DNA of 7,324 bases from an uncultured Lachnospiraceae bacterium (GTDB lineage Bacteria > Bacillota_A > Clostridia > Lachnospirales > Lachnospiraceae). The position numbers were made by a program, and so were the translations under genes. Location of the stretch: the NCBI GenBank assembly GCA_910585855.1, contig CAJUGZ010000222.1:1-7324 (forward strand), written 5' to 3'. Under the pieces are notes generated by a model that was given only the letters and a program-made list of their open reading frames with translations, searched no databases and was not told where the DNA came from. Shown here piece by piece: positions 1 through 6,582 of this stretch (position 1 is the stretch's first letter; each line of letters starts with the position of its first letter).

Positions 1-178
1 AGACTTTCTTACCGTTTGGAGCGGAGCAGGCAAAGGACAGGAGCAAATCGCCTCTGGCGTCCGGTGAAAGCAACTTCTTTCCGGTAGCATCTTATCCTCA
101 CCTTGAAACTATCATGGAAATGGATCATTTTATAAAAATTTTAGTTTATAAGTTTATCCCGGGATTTCGGCGTCCCCC
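1..178. other. Intergenic stretch with repeat-like tags, no supported gene
   Basis: I see no convincing gene here. On the plus strand one frame stays open from the left edge to a TGA at 238-240, but it runs through the leuS promoter and has no good start. On the minus strand a frame from ATG 90-88 runs off the left edge after a GGTGAGG-like site; its translation (begins MLPERSCFHR) is unlike any family I recognise. Two short tags link this stretch to repeats elsewhere. TCTGGCGTCC (53-62) is the reverse complement of the tip of the element at 7104-7113. TTTCGGCGTCC (165-175) is the reverse complement of 3102-3112. CTTTC..ACCG near 4-13 can pair with CGGTGAAAG at 62-70, so the stretch may fold. 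I infer that it is partly intergenic repeat material. Confidence 0.4.
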
Positions 179-180
179 TC

Positions 181-209
181 TTGACAAAAGGGAAAACACT
201 TTTTATAAT
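181..209 (+). promoter_or_regulatory. Consensus sigma-A promoter for the T-box/leuS transcript
   Basis: The -35 box TTGACA (181-186) and the -10 box TATAAT (204-209) are both perfect matches to the vegetative consensus, and the spacer is 17 bases. Transcription should start near 216, giving an untranslated leader of about 430 nt that contains the T-box. A promoter this strong fits a gene whose control lies in termination within the leader rather than in initiation. Confidence 0.9.
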
Positions 210-287
210 AAAAAAGTAATTTATGGAATTTTGACGGAGTGAAAGGTAAACTGTCAAGATTTGAGAAAATAAGAATATGGAAAAATT

Positions 288-593
288 GACTGTGAAGAGA
301 AGTAGTAGGAAGTAGGAAGCTTGCAGAGAGCCGTTTGTTGCTGAAATACGGTAGTGGAATAGTTCTGAACTCGTCTTGGAGTTCTCTGTCTGAAAAAACA
401 AATTATAAAGTAAGCAGAGCGGGGATTCCCGTTATAGAAGAAAAAAACTGAAAGTAAAAAAACAAGAAAATAGGATAAAGAGGTTGCTTTTGGTTTTAGA
501 GTGCATATAAAAAATGATTTTATATGAATTAGAGTGGTACCACGGATAATAGGTCTTTTCGTCTCTAGAGATAGAGGAAAAGACCGTTTTTTT
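288..593 (+). promoter_or_regulatory. T-box riboswitch, leucine type, controlling leuS
   Basis: This leader senses uncharged tRNA and lets transcription into leuS proceed when tRNA-Leu is not aminoacylated. Stem I can be closed by AGAGAA (296-301) with TTCTCT (382-387). Its distal part has the AGAGAGCCG-type motif (325-333), with CCGT pairing to ACGG. The proposed specifier is CTC (370-372) within GAACTCG, a leucine codon. A small hairpin CGGG/CCCG lies at 420-431. Stem III is a perfect 9-bp helix (504-512 with 518-526). The T-box motif AGAGTGGTACCACGG is at 531-545. The antiterminator pairs AGAG (531-534) with CTCT (563-566) and ACG (542-544) with CGT (560-562), leaving the canonical 7-nt bulge TGGTACC. 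TGGT in the bulge complements an ACCA tRNA end, as expected for tRNA-Leu. The outer limits are approximate and the specifier assignment is by pattern only. Confidence 0.93.
552..593 (+). terminator. Conditional intrinsic terminator of the T-box
   Basis: GGTCTTTTC (552-560) pairs perfectly with GAAAAGACC (577-585), and CTCT (563-566) continues the stem with AGAG (573-576). A run of seven T residues follows at 587-593. The same CTCT and the C at 560 are needed for the antiterminator, so the two folds exclude each other. This is the regulatory switch. Confidence 0.92.
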
Positions 594-633
594 GTGCAGC
601 AGATAGGAGAGCGTGTTTTTTATTTAATTTTAT

Positions 634-642
634 AGGAAAGGA
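634..642 (+). promoter_or_regulatory. leuS ribosome-binding site that favours the second ATG
   Basis: The purine stretch AGGAAAGGA (634-642) directly touches ATG 643, leaving no spacer for its AAAGGA core, but lies 9 bases before ATG 652. The second ATG therefore looks like the working start. An alternative use of AGGA at 634-637 with ATG 643 (5-base spacing) cannot be excluded. Confidence 0.6.
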
Positions 643-651
643 ATGAAAGAA

Positions 652-3066
652 ATGGAACGAATTTATGATCCGAAAAAAATGGAAAAAAAATGGCAGGAGA
701 TTTGGGAAAAGGAAGAAGCGTTTGCTGCCTCTTGTGATTATTCAAAGCCAAAGTATTATGCATTAGTAGAATTTCCTTATCCGTCCGGGCAGGGGCTTCA
801 TGTAGGGCATCCTCGTCCATATACCGCATTGGATATTGTGGCAAGAAAAAGACGGATGCAGGGATATAATGTATTGTATCCGATGGGATGGGATGCATTT
901 GGGCTGCCTACAGAAAACTATGCGATTAAAAATCGGATTCATCCAAGGACTGTAACAGAAAATAATGTAAAGCATTTTAAAAATCAGTTGAAATCATTGG
1001 GTTATTCTTTTGATTGGAGCAGAGAAATCAATACAACTGATCCTGATTATTATAAGTGGACACAGTGGATCTTTTTACGTTTATTTAAAAAAGGGCTTGC
1101 TTATAAAAGTGAAATGCCAATTAATTGGTGTACTTCCTGTAAGGTGGGACTGGCAAATGAAGAGGTGGTAAATGGTGTCTGTGAACGCTGCGGCAGTGAG
1201 GTAGTACGCAGAGTAAAAAGTCAATGGATGCTGAAAATTACGGAATATGCAGAGAAGCTGATTCAGGATTTGGATCAGGTGGATTATATTGAAAAGGTGA
1301 AGGTTTCTCAAAAGAATTGGATTGGGCGTTCGGTCGGTGCGGAAGTGGATTTTCAGTTAGCGGGCAAGGAAGAAAAATTAACTGTTTTTACCACTCGTCC
1401 AGATACGTTATTTGGAGCAACTTATATGGTAATTTCTCCTGAACATCCTCTGGTAGAAAAATATAAAGAAGAAATTAAAAATTATCAGGAATTGATTGAT
1501 TATCGTGAGATGGCAGCTAAGAAGTCGGATTTTGAGCGTACTGAATTGGCAAAGGATAAGACTGGAGTAGAAATTGATGGTATCAGAGCAATTAATCCGG
1601 TAAACGGAAAAGAGATTCCGATTTGGATTTCGGATTATGTATTGATGACCTATGGAACAGGTGCGATTATGGCAGTTCCGGCTCATGATGAGCGAGATTG
1701 GGATTTTGCAAAGAAATTTCATCTTCCGATTATTGAAGTTGTAGCGGGAGGTGATGTAGAAGAGGCAGCATATACCAATACCAGTACAGGAAAGTTGGTA
1801 AATTCTGATTTCTTAAATGGGCTGGAAGTTCCAAAAGCAAAGGAAACTATTATTGAATGGTTGACAGAAAAAGGGATTGGACAGAAAAAGGTTAATTATA
1901 AGTTAAGAGATTGGGTATTTTCCAGACAGCGCTACTGGGGTGAGCCAATACCGATTGTATTTTGCGAAAAATGCGGCTATGTACCGTTGGATGAGAGTGA
2001 ACTGCCTTTAATGCTGCCGGAAGTAGAAAGCTATATGCCGACCGATAATGGGGAATCTCCGCTGGCTGCTATGACAGACTGGGTAAATACAACGTGTCCT
2101 TGCTGTGGCGGTTCGGCAAAGCGGGAAACCGATACCATGCCGCAGTGGGCAGGATCTTCTTGGTATTTTCTGCGTTATACTGATCCGAACTGTAAGGATG
2201 CATTTGCAAGTAAAGAAGCACTGGACTATTGGATGCCGGTGGACTGGTATAATGGCGGAATGGAGCATACTACACTACATTTGCTGTATTCAAGATTTTG
2301 GCATAAGTTTTTATATGATGAAGGTTTGGTTAATACACCAGAACCTTATCAAAAGAGAACTTCTCATGGAATGATCCTTGGAGAAAATAACGAAAAAATG
2401 TCAAAGTCCAGAGGAAATGTTGTCAATCCAGATGATATTGTCAATGAATTTGGTGCAGATACATTGAGAACTTATGAAATGTTTATTGGAGCGTTTGATT
2501 TAAGTGCTTCTTGGTCACAGGAAGGGGTAAAGGGATGCAGACGTTTCTTAGATCGAGTATGGAAACTGCAGGATATGATGATGGAGGAAGATAGTTATTC
2601 GTCTGATTTGGAAACAAAGATGCATCAGACGATTAAAAAGGTTTCGAGTGATTTTGAAAATTTAAAGTTTAATACAGCGATTGCAGCAATGATGGCATTG
2701 ATCAATGAGTTTTACCGAAAGGGCAGTGTAACGAAAAAAGAGTATCAGACGCTGTTGATTTTATTAAATCCGGTAGCACCTCATATGACAGAGGAACTGT
2801 GGGAAAGTTATGGGGATAACAGACGCCTGTATCAGCAGAGCTGGCCAGAATTTGAGGAAGAAAAGACAATAGAATCTACTGTGGAGATTGCCGTGCAGAT
2901 CAATGGAAAAGTAAAAGCGACGATAGCAGTTGGATTAGATGAGCCGCAGGACAGCGTAAAGGAAAAAGTAATGGCACAGCAAAGTATAGTAGCGGTGATT
3001 GGAGAAAAGAGGGTTGTAAAAGAAATTTATGTAAAGGGGCGGATTTATAATATTGTAGTAAAATAA
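652..3066 (+). CDS. leuS: Leucyl-tRNA synthetase
   Basis: This cytoplasmic class I aminoacyl-tRNA synthetase charges tRNA-Leu with leucine using ATP. From the chosen start it has 804 residues, typical for bacterial LeuS; ATG 643 would add three. The HIGH signature reads HVGH at residues 50-53 and the KMSKS loop is intact at 582-586. A Cys4 zinc site is visible (C160, C163, C177, C180), plus further cysteine pairs near 438/441 and 482-485. The CP1 editing domain, which hydrolyses mischarged tRNA, is complete: TTRPDT at 247-252 and HDERD at 345-349 correspond to the known editing-site threonines and aspartates of E. coli LeuS. The anticodon-binding and C-terminal domains follow, ending in an NGKVKA-type segment. 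The gene stands alone after its T-box leader, which regulates it by tRNA-Leu charging. Nothing suggests damage. Confidence 0.99.
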   Translation: MERIYDPKKMEKKWQEIWEKEEAFAASCDYSKPKYYALVEFPYPSGQGLHVGHPRPYTALDIVARKRRMQGYNVLYPMGWDAFGLPTENYAIKNRIHPRTVTENNVKHFKNQLKSLGYSFDWSREINTTDPDYYKWTQWIFLRLFKKGLAYKSEMPINWCTSCKVGLANEEVVNGVCERCGSEVVRRVKSQWMLKITEYAEKLIQDLDQVDYIEKVKVSQKNWIGRSVGAEVDFQLAGKEEKLTVFTTRPDTLFGATYMVISPEHPLVEKYKEEIKNYQELIDYREMAAKKSDFERTELAKDKTGVEIDGIRAINPVNGKEIPIWISDYVLMTYGTGAIMAVPAHDERDWDFAKKFHLPIIEVVAGGDVEEAAYTNTSTGKLVNSDFLNGLEVPKAKETIIEWLTEKGIGQKKVNYKLRDWVFSRQRYWGEPIPIVFCEKCGYVPLDESELPLMLPEVESYMPTDNGESPLAAMTDWVNTTCPCCGGSAKRETDTMPQWAGSSWYFLRYTDPNCKDAFASKEALDYWMPVDWYNGGMEHTTLHLLYSRFWHKFLYDEGLVNTPEPYQKRTSHGMILGENNEKMSKSRGNVVNPDDIVNEFGADTLRTYEMFIGAFDLSASWSQEGVKGCRRFLDRVWKLQDMMMEEDSYSSDLETKMHQTIKKVSSDFENLKFNTAIAAMMALINEFYRKGSVTKKEYQTLLILLNPVAPHMTEELWESYGDNRRLYQQSWPEFEEEKTIESTVEIAVQINGKVKATIAVGLDEPQDSVKEKVMAQQSIVAVIGEKRVVKEIYVKGRIYNIVVK

Positions 3067-3098
3067 AAGCTGAAAATCAAATAGAATTTAAATCGGAT

Positions 3099-3246
3099 GG
3101 AGGACGCCGAAAGCCGAAGGGAGTGCTATTCCGGGCCCGCTTGCGCTTAGCATTTCCTCGTAGCGGACACATAAGGCACGAAAGTACCGTGCCTAAGTGC
3201 CGACGGGAAATGATGACCCTGCATAGCACTCCCTTTGGCTTTCGGC
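3099..3246 (+). repeat. Long palindromic intergenic repeat, element A (full-length form)
   Basis: Starting 33 bases after the leuS stop, a GGAGGACGCC tip (3099-3108) leads into a 24-base arm (3106-3129) that pairs with 3223-3246 over its full length, with one G-T wobble and no mismatch. The 93-base interior folds further: AGGCACG (3174-3180) pairs with CGTGCCT (3188-3194), and CATTTCC (3151-3157) with GGAAATG (3206-3212). No T-run follows, so it is not a classical intrinsic terminator. Bases 3126-3155 recur with one difference at 5814-5843. It is either a REP/MITE-like DNA element or a structured 3' RNA. Sequence alone does not say which. Confidence 0.85.
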
Positions 3247-3277
3247 TGTGTATTTAAAATAGTAAGATGTTTGTTGT

Positions 3278-3343
3278 AGGGGGGTGATGATATGAAAATT
3301 TAAAATGAAATTTTTAGTATGTATTTTTGGGATTGCTATATAG
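3278..3343 (+). other. Strong ribosome-binding site followed only by tiny ORFs
   Basis: AGGGGGGTGAT (3278-3288) closely resembles the ideal Shine-Dalgarno sequence and stands just before ATG 3292, but that frame is only ATG AAA ATT TAA. A second ATG at 3305 opens a 12-codon hydrophobic peptide (MKFLVCIFGIAI, stop 3341-3343). Either this is a leader-peptide arrangement or the dead start of a lost gene. It lies upstream of the probable promoter of the MATE operon, so it would have to be transcribed by read-through from leuS or from a promoter I cannot see. A real peptide is not established. Confidence 0.35.
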
Positions 3344-3361
3344 AAGGAGATTCGATATAAT
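3333..3361 (+). promoter_or_regulatory. Probable promoter of the MATE/HAD operon
   Basis: TTGCTA (3333-3338) and a perfect TATAAT (3356-3361) are separated by 17 bases. The predicted start near 3368 gives a leader of about 50 nt before the MATE gene. The AAGGAG inside the spacer looks like a ribosome-binding site but has no start codon after it, so the promoter reading explains this stretch better. Confidence 0.65.
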
Positions 3362-3418
3362 AAAACAGATAGAAATTTTTTGAAAGACTGGTTTTATTTG
3401 GAGAAAGGATATTAAAAT

Positions 3419-4786
3419 ATGGAGGATGAAAAGAAATTATATTTATTTGAGCAGGCAGCGATACCAAAAGCGGTTATGTCCATGGCGATTCCTACTGTAA
3501 TCAGTTCTTTGGTTATGGTAATCTATAATTTGGCGGATACGTATTTTGTAGGAATGTTAAATGATCCGATACAAAATGCGGCGGTGACGTTGGCAGCACC
3601 GGTGCTGTTGGCATTTAATGCTGTCAATAATTTATTTGGAGTAGGGAGTTCAAGTTTGATGAGTCGTGCACTTGGACAGAGAAGATATGATTTGGCAAGG
3701 CAGGTTTCTGCATTTGGTTTTTATTGTACTATTTTTTGCAGTTTTTTATTTTCTATGATTTATGGTTTGGCAAAGAATCCTTTGCTGCTGTTGTTGGGAA
3801 CAAATACAGAAACAGCAGCGGCGACAAGTGAATATTTAAAATGGACGGTTGCATTTGGAGCGATGCCTGCCATATTAAATGTGGTAATGGCATATATGGT
3901 GCGTTCTGAAGGGAGTACACTTCATGCCAGTATTGGTACAATGAGTGGTTGTTTTTTAAATATTATATTAGATCCCATTTTTATTTTGCCTTGGGGGCTT
4001 CATATGGGAGCGGCAGGTGCAGGATTGGCTACCTTTCTTTCGAATTGTGCAGCATGTCTGTATTTTTTTATTTTATTGTATTTAAAAAGACACCATACGT
4101 ATGTATGCGTCAATCCTGCGAAAATTCGTTTAAAAAGGGAAATTGTATGGGGCGTGTGCGGAGTAGGAATCCCGGCTGCCATTCAGAATCTTTTAAATGT
4201 AACAGGGATGACGGTATTAAATAATTTTACTTCTTCTTTTGGATCGGATGCAGTGGCAGCGATGGGAATTGCGCAAAAGATTAATATGGTGCCAATGAAT
4301 ATTGCATTTGGTTTTTCGCAGGGAGTGATGCCTTTAATCAGTTATAATTATGCATCCGGCAATGGAAAGCGAATGAAGCAGACGATTCTTTTTTCTGCTA
4401 AGAATATGCTTGCTTTTTTAATTGCAGTTGCTGCTTTTTATTATTTGGGTTCGGGATTTTTAATGCGTTTGTTTATGAAGAATGAAAGTATTGTGGCTTA
4501 TGGAAGCAGTTTTTTACGTGGGCTTTGTCTGGCACTTCCGTTTTTATTTATTGATTTTTTGGCGGTTGGTGTATTTCAGGCAGTTGGAATGGGAAAAAAG
4601 GCGTTTTTATTTGCAATTTTAAGGAAAATTGTAATGGAAATACCGGCAATTTATTTGCTGAATATATTGTTTCCGCTTTATGGACTGGCATATGCACAGA
4701 TGGTTACGGAAATTATTTTGGCGATTGCGGCGGTATTGGTTTTGAAACGTATGTTTCAAAAATTGGAATTAAAACAAAAAGCATAA
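3419..4786 (+). CDS. MATE-family multidrug/cation efflux transporter
   Basis: This integral inner-membrane protein of 455 residues has the size and two-halved hydrophobic pattern (about 12 membrane helices) of the MATE family, which exports drugs or metabolites using Na+ or H+ gradients. The N-terminal half carries the family signature NLADTYFVG (37-45) and the segment GVGSSSLMSRALGQ (74-87). The second half begins around GVGIPAAIQNLLN and has the matching QGVMPLISYNYASG motif. It resembles the MepA/DinF-like branch common in Clostridia, but the substrate cannot be read from sequence. The site AGAAAGGA (3402-3409) lies 9 bases before the ATG, supporting this start. It is the first gene of a probable three-gene operon; the next gene follows after 47 bases. 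Confidence 0.95.
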   Translation: MEDEKKLYLFEQAAIPKAVMSMAIPTVISSLVMVIYNLADTYFVGMLNDPIQNAAVTLAAPVLLAFNAVNNLFGVGSSSLMSRALGQRRYDLARQVSAFGFYCTIFCSFLFSMIYGLAKNPLLLLLGTNTETAAATSEYLKWTVAFGAMPAILNVVMAYMVRSEGSTLHASIGTMSGCFLNIILDPIFILPWGLHMGAAGAGLATFLSNCAACLYFFILLYLKRHHTYVCVNPAKIRLKREIVWGVCGVGIPAAIQNLLNVTGMTVLNNFTSSFGSDAVAAMGIAQKINMVPMNIAFGFSQGVMPLISYNYASGNGKRMKQTILFSAKNMLAFLIAVAAFYYLGSGFLMRLFMKNESIVAYGSSFLRGLCLALPFLFIDFLAVGVFQAVGMGKKAFLFAILRKIVMEIPAIYLLNILFPLYGLAYAQMVTEIILAIAAVLVLKRMFQKLELKQKA

Positions 4787-4833
4787 AAGATAACATAAAT
4801 GAAAAAGCAGTTTATTTTGAAAGGAAATAATTC

Positions 4834-5532
4834 ATGGTTAGAGAAGAAAGAAAAACGGCTTCGATAGCAGTTGTATTTGATATGGACGGGGTATTATTTG
4901 ATACAGAACGTTTGATAACGGACTGTTGGATGCAGCTTGCGAAAGAAGAAGGGCTTTTGCGGATGCAGGAAGTGATGGAAACTTGTATTGGTACGAATAC
5001 AGCAGATACGATTCAGATTTTAAAAAAAGAATATGGGGAAAACTTTGATGTTGCATTTTTTTTAGAAAAGACTTCTTTTTTATTTCATCAGTTTATTAAG
5101 GAACATGGAGTTCCTGTAAAGAAAGGTGTATATGAATTGCTTTCCTATTTGAAACAGGAAGAGGTACCAACTGCGCTTGCTTCTTCTACAAAAGAAAAGA
5201 GTGTACTTTCTCATTTAGAGCAAACAAAAATTCGATCTTATTTTAAAGTAATTGTCTGTGGAGATATGGTAAAACATAGTAAACCAGATCCAGAGATCTA
5301 TTGCAGAGCATGTGAAGGATTAGGGGTTTTGCCAAAAGATGTTTATGCAGTGGAAGATTCATTTCATGGGATTACATCTGCTTATCGTGCGGGAATAAAG
5401 CCTATTATGGTGCCGGATTTGATAAAACCTACAGAAGAAATACGTACACTTACCACTGCTGTTTTTTCGGATTTATTAGAAGTAAAAGAGTTTTTTTCTG
5501 AATTAATAAAAAAGGAAGGCGAGAGAAAATGA
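4834..5532 (+). CDS. HAD-superfamily phosphatase (beta-phosphoglucomutase-like subfamily)
   Basis: This 232-residue protein is probably a cytoplasmic hydrolase or mutase acting on a small phosphorylated metabolite. All four HAD motifs are present: motif I DMDGV with nucleophile D16 and acid/base D18; motif II serines in LASST (115-119); the motif III lysine K150 in SKPDP; and motif IV E174-D175 in VEDSFHG. The alpha-helical cap inserted after motif I (about 22-95) is of the class IA type. The histidine and surrounding residues typical of true beta-phosphoglucomutase just after motif I are not seen (FDTERLITD instead), so a general sugar-phosphate or nucleotide phosphatase is more likely. AAAGGAAAT precedes the ATG. 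Its stop overlaps the next start (ATGA), implying translational coupling. Confidence 0.93.
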   Translation: MVREERKTASIAVVFDMDGVLFDTERLITDCWMQLAKEEGLLRMQEVMETCIGTNTADTIQILKKEYGENFDVAFFLEKTSFLFHQFIKEHGVPVKKGVYELLSYLKQEEVPTALASSTKEKSVLSHLEQTKIRSYFKVIVCGDMVKHSKPDPEIYCRACEGLGVLPKDVYAVEDSFHGITSAYRAGIKPIMVPDLIKPTEEIRTLTTAVFSDLLEVKEFFSELIKKEGERK

Positions 5533-5765
5533 GAGAGATGCTGTTTAAAATGGAACGTCCCGGGCAGGTGCAGGTCGGAGATCTTGTAAAAATTACTGAA
5601 AAGTCTCTGCCATATGCTTACTATTATACATTAGAACCTGCAGTAGCAATGTCTGGAAATATTGAATTTCGGGACAGGCTTTTGGCAAGAGAGGGAACAG
5701 TAAAACAGATTGAAGAAAATCCAAGGGGATATTATGTAACAGTAGAATTTAATGAACCTTCTTAA
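5529..5765 (+). CDS. Small protein of unknown function coupled to the HAD gene
   Basis: I do not recognise this 78-residue protein. Its ATG lies inside the ATGA stop/start overlap with the phosphatase gene, after an AAGGAAGGCGAG ribosome-binding region, so it is very likely translated together with it. It has no signal peptide, membrane segment or cysteines. It is mixed-charge and its pattern (GQVQVGDLVKI, REGTVKQIEENPRGYYVTVEF) suggests alternating strands and turns of a small beta-barrel (SH3-like) fold; that is inference from sequence texture only. Reading frame, ribosome-binding site and codon use match its neighbours. It ends the operon, 21 bases before repeat element B. Confidence 0.75.
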   Translation: MREMLFKMERPGQVQVGDLVKITEKSLPYAYYYTLEPAVAMSGNIEFRDRLLAREGTVKQIEENPRGYYVTVEFNEPS

Positions 5766-5786
5766 AAGAAAGGGTGTTATAAAATA

Positions 5787-5867
5787 GGGAGGACGCTGAA
5801 CTCGGAAGAAGGTCTATTCCGGGCTCGCTTGCGCTTAGCATTTTCTTTCGGTTTTGGCGTTCTTTCC
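5787..5867 (+). repeat. Palindromic intergenic repeat, element B (short form)
   Basis: Following the operon's last stop, GGAGGACGC (5788-5796) begins a 24-base arm (5787-5810) that pairs with about 5843-5867. The pairing has roughly one mismatch and several G-U wobbles, so it fits a plus-strand RNA fold better than a DNA palindrome. The loop (5811-5842) contains almost all of the core (5814-5843) shared with element A, with one difference in 30 bases. Element B lacks A's inner hairpin and second half. It lies in the same orientation as A and likewise just downstream of a coding unit. A short T-rich tract (5873-5879) follows but is too distant for a clear terminator. Confidence 0.8.
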
Positions 5868-5964
5868 AAGAAATTTTTCTATAATTTTGAATATAATAGG
5901 ATTTAGTTATAAATAAACTGAAAATATTACAAAATAGATATATACATAATGTACATAAGTATGA

Positions 5965-5993
5965 TTGCTTCTGATTAGGCAAGTTACTATAAT
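5965..5993 (+). promoter_or_regulatory. Probable promoter of the J-domain gene
   Basis: TTGCTT (5965-5970) and a perfect TATAAT (5988-5993) are spaced by 17 bases, giving a leader of about 56 nt before ATG 6056. An 8-base palindrome ATGTACAT (5949-5956) lies just upstream of the -35 box and could be a regulator site, though so short a palindrome may be chance. Confidence 0.65.
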
Positions 5994-6055
5994 TATAAAC
6001 ACTAATGTCAAAGGAAATAGATGAGTTGATTCATTAGGGTAATGGGAGGTCACTT

Positions 6056-6568
6056 ATGGTGAATATCAAAGATGCTGACGAACAGCAGTTGGCTGAGATG
6101 AAGGCATGGTTTTTTAAAGAAAATGTAAGAATATTGGAAGCACGACAGGAGCTGGAAGAGGAACGGCGGCAGTTTGAGCAGGAAAAAAGAGAAACCTTAT
6201 CTGATATGGAACACCAAAGAATGATAGATGAGTTATCCAAAAAACAGTTAGAAAGGGAACAGGAACTTTTTGAAAAGAAACTGGCGATTCTGCAAAATGA
6301 GCTGCGCAGACTGGCAGAGGATAAACAGCAGTTAGAAAGAGAAAAGGCATTATTAAAGGAGAGAAAGGCAAGACAGCAGAGACAGACAGAATCTACAGCA
6401 GCTTCCGCTCGGTTTTTCTTTCGTGGAGTAAATAACGAAACGGCATTAAAAAAGCGTTATCGGGACTTAATAAAAATTTTTCATCCAGATAATATGAATG
6501 GAGATACTGTTTCTCTTCAAAATATTAATCAAGAATATGATAAATTAAAAAATATTTACTCGACATAG
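6056..6568 (+). CDS. Coiled-coil protein with C-terminal J-domain
   Basis: This 170-residue soluble protein has two parts. Residues about 8-110 are almost entirely charged and glutamine-rich helix (repeated LEEE, QLERE and EREK stretches), a probable long coiled coil. Residues about 120-170 resemble a compact J-domain: helix II LKKRYRDLIKIF, the HPD motif at 143-145, and helix III LQNINQEYDKL. The HPD tripeptide is the element through which J-proteins stimulate DnaK ATPase, so it may recruit DnaK to a partner bound by the coil. It lacks the glycine-rich and zinc regions of DnaJ itself, and no dnaK or grpE lies nearby. GGGAGGT (6044-6050) lies 5 bases before the ATG. It appears to be a single-gene unit with its own promoter and a strong terminator. 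Confidence 0.88.
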   Translation: MVNIKDADEQQLAEMKAWFFKENVRILEARQELEEERRQFEQEKRETLSDMEHQRMIDELSKKQLEREQELFEKKLAILQNELRRLAEDKQQLEREKALLKERKARQQRQTESTAASARFFFRGVNNETALKKRYRDLIKIFHPDNMNGDTVSLQNINQEYDKLKNIYST

Positions 6569-6582
6569 GAAACAGGCAGGAA

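Noticed and set aside
112..240. Plus-strand 42-codon ORF beginning MEMDHF, upstream of leuS
   Set aside because: It runs straight through the perfect leuS promoter, has no ribosome-binding site, and its composition is that of A/T-rich intergenic DNA.
141..401. Minus-strand ORF of 86 codons opposite the leuS leader
   Set aside because: It covers the promoter and T-box stem I on the other strand and has a hydrophobic, low-complexity translation typical of antisense to A-rich DNA.
1408..1722. Minus-strand ORF of 104 codons inside leuS
   Set aside because: It is a shadow of the leuS frame; the plus strand encodes the conserved CP1 editing domain at this position.
2105..2374. Plus-strand ORF of 89 codons in another frame of leuS
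   Set aside because: It overlaps the conserved catalytic region of leuS and has no start signal of its own.
3099..3246. Element A considered as the leuS transcription terminator
   Set aside because: The stem is long and stable but no T-run follows on either strand, so intrinsic termination is not supported.
3099..5867. Elements A and B considered as a CRISPR array or IS ends
   Set aside because: Only two copies lie 2.7 kb apart, with ordinary housekeeping and transporter genes between them, no regular spacers and no transposase.
5749..5982. Minus-strand ORF of 77 codons over element B and the J-domain promoter region
   Set aside because: It covers a hairpin repeat and a promoter, lacks a good ribosome-binding site, and its translation matches nothing recognisable.
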